Below are positions 55,488 through 64,000 of a stretch of DNA of 64,000 bases, one piece after another. The DNA is taken from contig CP136895.1 in assembly GCA_034359265.1 (NCBI GenBank), positions 42,860,001 through 42,924,000 on the forward strand, written 5' to 3'. The translations under genes and the position numbers were made by a program. The stretch is from Canna indica (lineage: Eukaryota > Streptophyta > Magnoliopsida > Zingiberales > Cannaceae). The notes under the pieces were generated by a model. The model had not been told where the DNA came from. It ran no database searches and saw only the letters and a list, made by a program, of their open reading frames with translations. Every line of letters begins with the position of its first letter. The first letter of the stretch is position 1.

Positions 55488-58031
55488 TGTAAGACCCGGA
55501 AAAAGTTTCCTAATATAAAAATCTATTTTGGTGCAGCGCATTGGACCCGAGGGTAGTCGAGTCGAGCCTCAGGATCGCCTCGAGTGAAAAGGTATGACTC
55601 GGCTAATGAATCATGAAGTCTATTTGGATAATTAACTTTTATTTTATACAATCATATCTTAAATTAAGTTAACTCGAGTCATGTTATGGGTTGGGTCGGA
55701 ACTCGAGTCGAGTTCGGGTTTAGTCGAGTTCCGAGTATGACTTAAGTGAGCCTTGAAACCATCTTTGGAAAGAATGTTGAGGGGATAACCCACCCCCCAT
55801 ATGGCAGCCATGCGACTCAACCATTGAGTCGCACAAGGCCGCAAGGGAGAAAGAGGAGAAGGAGCAAGGAGGGGGCTTGGGGCTTGGATCGATCCGGAAT
55901 TCGCGTCGTCGTCGGAAATTCTCAAGTCGTCGTCACCCGATCCTTATTTCTTGGCGATCTAGATGAGTGGTTAAGGCTTTAACAGTTTGGGGGAGGCGGG
56001 TGGCCGAACCCTAGATGATAGGTCGAGTTCTCGCGATTTTTCCCGATGATCCATGATTTCAACGACATGTACTCCCTATTTTATGATATTTCTTGATGGA
56101 TCTCGCTGTTTTAATCACCGATCTACGTATTTTTGGGGCTGCTGAGTCATGGGAAAAGGGGAAAGGTCATGCCAAAATTTTTCCAGATTCCCTTGACGGC
56201 GAGAAGGCCCTTAGATGCCTTTATACCGCTGTTTTGATGTAGTCATTTGAACTCCTCGTGTAATATGAAGCATGTTCCCTTTAAAGCCCCTTGAAGTGGC
56301 CGAATGAACCCTAAGATTCATGGAGAGGGTTCGGCCAAGGGTGAGGGGAAGGGTAAGTTGATCCTTGGTATTTAAGAAGTATGTGGAATTGAAGAGACAA
56401 GGTATAGCTAAAGTCTCTTCCATCTTTCCCTACCCAAGGACCTTGGCCGAGCAAGGTTTCCCTTGCTCATGGTTCGGCCAAGGTTGGGGAGAGGAGGAGA
56501 GACTTGCCTTAGATGAAAATTTCATGATCTTAGGGATCACACATAGGAATATGACAATACATAGGAAGAACATCAAACCTTACCAAGTAGCTTAATTGAT
56601 TTGAATTGTAGAAATGCTAGATTGTAACCATACATAGCATTTGATCCTTAAACTTGGATGTTGACAATGTTACCATATTTTATAATTCAGACATGTTATT
56701 TAAATTTATTTCTACCTTGCCATGCTAGATAGTTGCTCCTTATTGTGCTAATATTCGTAAGGTAGTATAAAAATTGTTAGGTATGTGCATTACGGGTTAT
56801 ATATGATGAATGATGTAATATTTGGGCATTTTTCTTTAAATTATGTATGCTGCCCTAAATGTTCTTGGATGGTATTCCAAGGTTGACTTATGGAAATTCT
56901 CACCTAAGACAGTGTAGAAGGCTAGTTAACATGTAGGGTGCCACTAGATGTTCATAGCACATTTATGGAAACTTAGATATGAGACGATAACACTTCTATG
57001 ACTGCTTGTATATTTTTGGAAACATAGAGATTGTAGGTTCACATATACTAAAAGGGGCAGCATGAATTGTTGATCCGGTAGCCGGACATGGCTAGATACG
57101 GGCAAAGGTCCGAGGTATATATATATATGGAAACCCTAGGATATTGAATGTGTAATGTGTTTGAGATGGTCCGCCGAGGAGCGAGGAGGTCGAAAATGAC
57201 CAATGCTCAGCTCGGCCAGTTGGGTCTAGAGGTGCGCTAGCGGGCCCCGCTAGTTGCCAAACCCTAGTTGGGTGGGACTAGCTATCCTTACCCCAGACGG
57301 TGTCCGGAGACTAGTGGCCATCCTAGTCGACGGCCCGGGATTATTTGCTTGCATCTTGAGATGATGTGGCTAATGGCCAGGATGGTACTACTTGGTTTGG
57401 TAGTGACGACTGTACCCGGGATATATTTTGCTATGAGCAGGCCCAAGGGCTGGATGCTAGAGGCTTGATAAGCCAAGTGGCAGGTGCACATGTACAGAAA
57501 GTACTGATGGATCCATTGAGGGTCTGTAGTTGCATTAGAAACACACTTTACCTCCTTGTGCATTCCTTTATTGCCTTGTAATATTATATATGCATGACTG
57601 AGGCTTATGTGGAGGTTCAATTGAGCCACTCACTGAGTCCCAAGTGGACTCACAGTTTATTTCTATATTTGCAGAGCATGAGAAGTAGCTTGGTGTCGAC
57701 ATGGTGCAGCTGGAGGGCAGAGGCGGTGCCATATCTCGTAGCGGCGACCATGAGACTTAGACTAGTCCTAGTTATGTTGGTTTTATTTCTGCACTGACAG
57801 TTGTAATTGAAAAGAACTGCAAAAACGTGATGTTTGACGATTTGGATTTGAGGTTGATGTTTCTTCTTGTTTTGAAAAACTTATACATTGTGACTTGCAA
57901 ATTGTTTTATAAAGTATGTTAAGTTTCTTTCAGTCAATGTGTTTTGATTTCTTGATGTTAGTATAGACAGTAGGCTACAGGGCAGGATGTGGACCCTGGC
58001 CGGTCACACTACCCTCAGTCGGGGTGTGACA
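55488..58031 (+). repeat. Solo X LTR in CACTA 2
   Basis: TGTAAGACCCGG to GGTGTGACA, 2,544 bp, with a perfect TTGAT duplication (55483-55487, 58032-58036). It is the closest relative of 48688-51229. The donor-like site is changed from GTGAGTGG to ATGAGTGG near 55962; the acceptor (TTTGCAG, ends 57674) is kept. Hairpin GCGACTCA at about 55812, TGAGTCGC at 55825. Confidence 0.95.
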
Positions 58032-58100
58032 TTGATTTAGTAAGGGTCGATGCGCGACCCCCTCCAAATCTCATCACTAAAAGCAAGATTTCTTATAGTG

Positions 58101-58643
58101 TTCCTTAGGGGAAGATGGAACCCACTTCTCCTACTCGGGTCTTGCATTTAACACGACAAACCCTAATAGGTCCATGGGTAGGTAACTCTTTACCGATCAC
58201 ATCGTTATGCGACTTCCATCAAGTTTTTGCCTCTAGGGTTAGCATGGCCTTGTGTTTGCACAACAAACCAAGGAGCCCTAGTTGAGTCGGGCCCATTGTT
58301 CGTTTACCCTAGTGAGAAAACAACCACCCTTGAGTTTGCACAACAAGGTAAGTCACGTTCATGCTAGTAATAGAGACACAAGGGTATGTGTCGTATGAGA
58401 TGCAACATGTCTATTAGCACAAAAGGCCTTGTGTTTGCACAACAAACCTATTGTAACAATATACACACTTGTACCTTATAACGATGGAAGGCGTGACCGA
58501 TATTCTTAATATCTTAGTCATTCGGACTCAATATTATTGGAGGGTTTCTTCATACAATTATAATTATCTAAGCTATCAACAATTGAAGCAAAAGCAATAA
58601 ATAAAAGCATAAAGTAAATAAGGATGATTATGGATGTTGTAAG
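58101..58643. other. Host DNA with short GTTTGCACAACAA repeats, no gene seen
   Basis: Three spaced copies of TTG(T/A)GTTTGCACAACAA at about 58252, 58332 and 58430. No coding frame recognised. The style suggests old LTR or untranslated retroelement DNA, but I cannot assign it. Confidence 0.5.
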
Positions 58644-60280
58644 TGTTGGCTTAAGGTTTTCAACCTTGGTCTTAATCTCGGTTTTGATGATAACAAATAT
58701 GAAACTAATGTTTCATTGAGAAATCTTTCAGGTTCAAAGTCGGTTATCGCACGACGTCCCTGATCGGAAAAATCGAAGAAATCGGAGAAATCGGCAAGGA
58801 CGCTCATTGACGCTCGGGATTCTTTGAGAAGTTAGAATTTAGGTTTATGGTGTCTAGTTTATGTTGTAAATCCTCATGATGATGCATAAGAACCCAAAAA
58901 CCAAACCCGAATCCCAAATCATGAAAACCTGGAAACCGTCATGAAATTCACTAAGCCTAGGGAGCTCCTTGGAGGGCTATATGACCTAGACATTGTTCCT
59001 TGGGTAGAAACTAGATAACTAGGAATTTTTAAGGATTTTTTGGAAGCCTTTAGCCTACCCATATTTGAACCGGGAGATTAGAAAATTTTTGTTTTCCGAA
59101 AATTTGTACTAGACCCCAAAAACTAGATTTTGATTCTTAAAGATTTTGATTTTTTAGATATTTTTATTGAATCCAAATGGGGGGTAATCCTTATATAACA
59201 TTTATGTTTTAAAGTTATTAAAGTTAATAAATGTTATATAAGTAGAATTAGCAAAGACGGAATCCAGAAATAAGGAAACGAGCAAAAAAATCAGCAAACT
59301 GGGCTGATTTTTCTAGTTTCGAATAGGGTTGAAAATTGGCAATAGCCAATTCGGTCAAATGTTCGGTCGACTGAATGTGGCGGAAAATTGGCAGTAGCCA
59401 ATTCGGTCGACCATTTGGTTGAACGAAGTGTGACAAAAAGCGGTAGTTTGCTTTGGGTCGATCGACCGGATGGCGAAAACGGCTAGTTTTCCGCCCGTTG
59501 AGCCGGCTATTTCATGCCATCTCCTCAAGGCTTATAAATAGAAGCCTTAGCAAGCCTTCCACCCCTTATCCAACATACTTTGAGCCATATTTTGATGATA
59601 CTTGGGCTTAATTGAGCCACCATTCTTGAAAACTCTAGTTTGATCTCTCATCTCCTTGACATAGCCTTCAAGCTTCATCAATTCATCAATTTGAGGCATC
59701 AAGAGGACTAGAGAGTTTCTTTTGGAGCTAAGTATTTGTTGTTTGATTTATTGCTCCATTAGTTGTTGTATTTTGGTGTTTATTTCATTGTATTAAAGCT
59801 TGTGTAAACCTAGGTTGCTAGGTTTGATTGAGTTGGTGTTAAGGCTTAAATCCACAATTGTAAACTTAGTTTACTAGGATTAGTTGAGTTGTCCCTAAGG
59901 TTGAGGTGGGAGAGTGCTCTCGGTGGGAAGGCGGGATACTTCCGGGTGTGGAAGTGCCTTCGGTTTGAGAGCGGAGACTTTCCGATGTAAAATCCTCTTT
60001 GCAAGGGAAATGATGTAATCTAGTAAATCTAAGTTTGGAAATCCTAAGCGGGGTGCTTAGGTAGTGGAGTAGGCATTGGGGCCGAACCACTATAAATACT
60101 TGTGTTAGCATTGTTTTCTTTGTGTATTGCATTGATCATCTTTATTACTCGTTTCCGCATTTAGTCATTCAATCGTGAATTGCCTAAGTAATCTAAGAAA
60201 AGTTTAAAATTGAATTTAGGAGATAACATTTAGTTAACACACTATTCATCCCCCTCTAGTGTAGGCCATTACACCCAACA
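58644..60280 (+). repeat. Solo LTR of copia type (possibly Sirevirus-like)
   Basis: TGTTGGCTTAAGG to ACACCCAACA, 1,637 bp, with a perfect GTAAG duplication (58639-58643, 60281-60285). A TATA box (TATAAATA) lies at 59533-59540. The segment ACTATTCATCCCCCTCTAGT near the 3' end is typical of the end of many plant copia LTRs, notably Sireviruses. It has no coding region. Confidence 0.85.
59533..59540 (+). promoter_or_regulatory. TATA box of solo copia LTR
   Basis: TATAAATA in GC-rich to AT-rich transition, 890 bp into the LTR. Confidence 0.55.
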
Positions 60281-60355
60281 GTAAGGGTTCCACCCGAGCC
60301 ACCGGGCGAACCAAGGCCATAATCCTAGGGTTTTAGGGAGCTCCGTCTAGCCAAG
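60281..60355. other. Short host segment
   Basis: 75 bp between two solo LTRs, including both neighbouring target duplications (GTAAG, CCAAG). Nothing recognised. Confidence 0.7.
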
Positions 60356-62704
60356 TGTCACACCCTAAACCCGATATGGCCGGCTAGGGTACACCACGTA
60401 CCCCGAAGCCTAACCCAGACTCAAACCACAATTACATATAAACCAAACCTGAACATTTAATAATAACTCAAGGATTTTTAAAAGAAACTTTAATTTCAAT
60501 AAACCCTAAATAACCAACTCAATAATAGAAAAGTCTAGATTAGTTTCAAAGTTCAATTTCTAATCAAAACATCTGAAGTAATAAAAATACGGAAACAAAT
60601 AAACCGAGTCGACATGACTCAATGACTCAAAGAAAAAAAAAAAGAGACTCGGTATCCCCCTCGACCACGACATGTCACGAGACCCACTGTCCTGCCGCCA
60701 CCAGCCGTGCTACTACACCCCGATACCTTTCTAATCTAGCTTGGGTGCTAAAAATTAATAATAAAATCAGGGGTAAGTCCACTAGGACTTAGTGAGTAGA
60801 TCAGTCCTCAATTTCCAACACATCAACATCATCATGCAATAATAAAAAACATACAGGTAAGCATAAGAGCATGAACAATATTTATTTTGTTAGCAGCGCA
60901 ATCATCCTCGTTAATGCTTAGCAGCCCCGCAGAAAACACTACAACATATAATATGCTCAATGCAATCATCCACATGCATTACCTTCGGACCCATCGGTCC
61001 CATCTAGCCACATGGGGCAGGTAGATAGGTGGCTGCCGCACTACCTCCCAGCTCAGTATCGGCCTGTTGGGGTATGCTCTCCCCTCACCATCACTGGCTT
61101 ATCCAAGCTAGACTGTTGGGGCATACGTTCCCCTCACCTGCTCGGGTCTCCGGGCTATCTCCTTGGTGTATGATCTCTCAGCACCAGCCGGACTTCCGGA
61201 ATAAGGCCAACAATGTCTCCTTGGGGCACACTTCCCCACACCAGCGAGGCTTCCGAGAAATGCAACTGCACATCTCAACATCACACACGTAGGTACATAC
61301 ATATATAAATGAGCATAACAAGGTGTGCACAATAGGTAACATTGGTATGTCTAGGGCATACCTACACCTCTGCCTCCCCCCGTCATCCACCACAATCACA
61401 CGCAGTTATATAATAAGGGAAATAACACCAAATTCATAACATCACAGTGTATACCACAAGCATAGAAATATAGCATAACACGTACAAAAGTGTAGGATAA
61501 AAGCATCGAAGCATGTATAGCAAACCCTAGTAATAGGGCATCACCCCTCAATGACCCTACGCAATTTAACCCGCCCTTAAGGACCCGAGCCGAATGCCCT
61601 AGGGCCGGCCTACCTCCTCTACCCAAGTGATCTAGGGGCACAAAGGGTTCTACCCCCTTGGATTCCCTAAGGGTCGGCTTACCTTAATGTCGTCCTAGGG
61701 TTATAGGGTCTCCAGGTGTCCGTAGGTTTCCAATTATCTAAGTGTAGGGTCCTATGTTGTTTCTACCCTTAGGAACAAGTTAAACATACCCTATAGTGTA
61801 TCCCCTAGGTGTGAGAAATAGATTGAATCCCTAAAAGTCCCACCTTTAGGATGACCGACCACCCTTAGGCCCCTAAAGTGCCCTACGAAGGGGCGGCATA
61901 CCCTAAACACCCTCCTTCTTCGCCCTTTCATTAAGATATCAACCCACCACCAAGAACCCTCAACAAACCTCAAGAAACCACAAAGAGTTCATCAAGAAAC
62001 TGAGGAAAAAGTGGGCGGCACAGCAAGGTAAGGGGTGGCCAAGTTGCCCCAAAAATCACTCCGATAGAATCATTGCGATCACGATAGAAACCTCAACGCG
62101 AATATCTGATTCAATCCACGAAAAACCCAATGAAAATTGTCAAGAACCCCATGACATAGGGGCGGCATGGCTGTTGGAGAAAAGAGGAGAAAGAAGGCTA
62201 ATCCACTCACCTCTTTTGGTGAAAACGGGAAGGAAGAAGAAACTAAGGGTCTTCCTACGTTGAACGCCGACGATCTTGCGAAATTCGGCACCGGAATCCA
62301 TCCTCTTCCTCTCGGCGGTGCCTCTCCTCCTCCTCTCTTGAACCTTGGGTGGCGTGTGGGAAAAATCCCTGGCCACATGCCCCAGTTTCAATTTTTATAG
62401 GCTTCTATTTGGTCCAAAATGACCAAAATGCCCCCGCTTAACTTAACCGGCTAAACTAGCTCGTATCTAACCCGTTCTAACTCGGATTTGCGTTCTGATT
62501 GTACCTCTGAATTCATCTCGGAACCCTCTATCATAATATCATGCTAAATAACAAAAATAAAATAATTATATTTTTCTCTAAATTTTTCTTCATTTAAACG
62601 CTTATCCGAATTAAGTTCTGCGATTCTTTGCCAATCTACGCTAACTCGTCCCCACAGTCCCCTGCTAAGGAATAAAATATTATTTAGGATTTTTGGGCAT
62701 AACA
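60356..62704 (-). repeat. Solo Z LTR
   Basis: On the minus strand TGTTATGCCCAAAAATCC to GGTGTGACA, 2,349 bp, with perfect CCAAG duplications (60351-60355, 62705-62709). It is the full-length form of the Z1 LTR. TATAAAAA (minus) lies at 62392-62399, a GTGAGTGG donor-like site (minus) at about 62207, and an acceptor-like TTTTTAG near 60750. It includes the GGGG/CCCC units at 61065-61260. Confidence 0.94.
62392..62399 (-). promoter_or_regulatory. TATA box of Z LTR
   Basis: TATAAAAA on the minus strand, in the segment that the Z1 5' LTR has lost. Confidence 0.55.
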
Positions 62705-63330
62705 CCAAGGTGCTCCCCAAAAACATTTTGAAAGTTGTCGGTTCCATCAGTGCCTTCCCAGGGTTCAAGTCGTCATCACCATGACGCCGAACACCTCCTC
62801 TCCGCGTGCGCACCAAAACGGGGCAGCAAGCGTGCTCGTCGCGAATCTGCCCCTAAACTTCTAATTTTACAAAACTATAAGAAGAAGACCCCAAAAAACC
62901 CTTGGGGAAAGGTTTACGTAGAGGGAGAAGAACATTACAATCAGAATTCTCAAGAGGAAGGCAGGGGTATGCAGGCCCTATTCAAAAGTTATAATACTGA
63001 AATTTCATAAATTTACAAGTAATCAACACAACCACGTTTTACACACAGTCACAGCACACAGGGTTCATCCATAATCATCCTTTCATGCATCTTAACAATT
63101 AATAAAAAGAAAGGAAAAAATAGAATTCAAAAATGCGCTAATCGGGTTACATTTACACCCAAAATGGTACAAACAACACTTGCTGAAAATTTCAATTTTC
63201 GGGGCCGTTCAACCACGAACCCATGGGGTACTTGAGTTCAAAATCTATCCAAGACAAGTTTGGACAGTAAGCTACCACCCCGATTCATCGCATGAACGTG
63301 CATCATGACATTTAGGGAGTGAACGGTTCG
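62705..63330. other. Unassigned DNA before copia LTR
   Basis: Starts with the CCAAG duplication. No frame resembles a known family. The boundary of the copia LTR to the right is not sharp and may lie within this stretch. Confidence 0.45.
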
Positions 63331-64000
63331 TAAACACAACAATAGCGCGTAATAAAATTTCGGAAAAATTGGTAAAGGTGGTTTGTAGAAGCAGAAGATA
63401 TACCTTCTATTACAAATGGTATGGCTGCTCCTATCCCTGTTTCAAGATGCATACACACACGTCCTCCAAGTAAAGTCCACACCAAGCTCCTCGCAACAAG
63501 GGGGCAGCGAACACTGAGAGTCATCATAGCTCAACGAAGAGGCAATCTCAACCCCGAAACGCACCAGCAAGGTGAAGCCGGTCCTTTCACCAAGAACTGA
63601 GCACCAAAAGGGAGGAAGAGGGGATGAGAAAACCACAGAATGAGGAGGAAGATGAAGGAATACTTTGCTGTCCTTCTTGGACTCCTCCAAGAAGATGAAG
63701 TAGATGACACACCCAAGAGGAAGAGACCTTCAATCGGCTTCACAAAATCCGGGAAGGAAGCTTCTGATGGCCGGCAAACCAAGGAGATGAAGATGAGTTC
63801 TTGGAGCTTTTCTTTTCAAGAAGTCTCTCATGAACCAAGCCCTTGCTCTTCTCCAAGATCAATAATCAATTTGCTTAACCCCCTTGAAGGAGGTTAGGCC
63901 ATCTATTTATAAGGGGCATTGGTTGCCACCAAAATAATAATTTATATTTAATGGATTTATAATTAATTCAAAATTAATTAAATCCAACTAAATATAAACT
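63331..64000 (-). repeat. Copia LTR of the 630-2559 family, cut by window end
   Basis: From about 63390 it aligns with 745-1335: GCAGAAGATATACCTTC, GGTATGGCTGCTCCTATCC and the CACCCAAGAGGAAGAGACC block, then the TATA-like box at 63904-63911 and the AT-rich stretch to the edge. The orientation matches the left-edge LTR. The outer terminus is not clear. Confidence 0.8.

Larger units (their letters stand above)
51459..58100. mobile_element. CACTA transposon 2 with captured gene fragment
   Basis: The left end reads CGCAACAAGAAA (two changes from CACTACAAGAAA) and the right end, reversed, CACTATAAGAAA. The three-base duplication TTC is present at 51456-51458 and 58101-58103. Subterminal repeats of TAGTGAGGGTC fill both ends. 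Without the nested solo LTR (55488-58031) the element is about 4.1 kb. It keeps minus-strand pieces of a TNP1-like gene, lacks a TnpD gene, and carries plus-strand exons of a serine carboxypeptidase-like gene. Not autonomous. Confidence 0.9.

Noticed and set aside
58252..58450. GTTTGCACAACAA repeats as transposon ends
   Set aside because: Three copies in the same orientation at uneven spacing, with no inverted partner or duplication.
61178..61399. Cysteine-rich small open frame in Z LTR
   Set aside because: It is on the sense strand of the LTR, overlaps another frame, and is only partly kept in the 8295-8615 copy. It is not a credible secreted peptide.

Overview
The window is plant nuclear DNA, almost certainly from a heterochromatic, repeat-rich part of an angiosperm genome. 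The evidence is an unbroken nest of plant-type mobile elements: Ty1/copia and chromodomain-bearing Ty3/gypsy LTR retrotransposons, CACTA (En/Spm) DNA transposons, a TRIM and a hAT-like MITE. There is also a decayed open frame of the 'putative plant transposon protein' kind. I find no intact host gene, no tRNA or rRNA gene, and no bacterial-type feature. The species cannot be named from this sequence.

Layout. A decayed plant-transposon-protein frame (28-629) is split by a rearranged copia element (630-12026) whose two LTRs point in opposite directions. Its right LTR is itself split by a deleted gypsy element (8014-11674, target duplication GAATT). The host frame resumes at 12027-12128. A minus-strand chromovirus (called Y1 here) then runs from 12129 to 48572: 3' LTR 12129-15089, interior 15090-20006, 5' LTR 20007-20697 plus 46551-48572. 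Its 3' LTR holds a 324-bp TRIM (13765-14088). Its 5' LTR is split by a second LTR of the same kind, a solo LTR called Y2 (20698-22203 plus 45128-46545, target duplication AGGAA). Y2 is in turn split by a CACTA transposon (about 32544-45127) and a tandem plus-strand chromovirus called X (22204-32543). A solo X LTR (36799-39202) sits inside the CACTA transposase gene, and a hAT-like MITE (45628-46080) sits inside Y2.

Right of Y1 come a short duplicated host segment, a solo X LTR (48688-51229), and a second CACTA element (51459-58100). That element carries three exons of a serine carboxypeptidase-like gene and another solo X LTR. Then follow a solo copia-type LTR (58644-60280), a solo LTR of the 8014 gypsy family (called Z; 60356-62704), and the start of another copia LTR of the 630 family at the right edge.

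Nearly all coding regions are broken by stops, frameshifts or lost catalytic residues. The signals that stand out are at nucleic-acid level. (i) Y-type LTRs carry tandem hairpin units whose stem arms change in step from unit to unit. (ii) The X, Y and Z LTR families share a GTGAGTGG donor-like site and a TGCAG/AGC-like acceptor about 1.5 kb apart, suggesting an intron inside the LTR leader; the hairpin arrays lie inside it. (iii) A second covarying hairpin lies upstream of that donor in X and Y LTRs. (iv) A CACTA element has captured a cellular gene fragment. (v) A copia element ends in two inverted LTRs.
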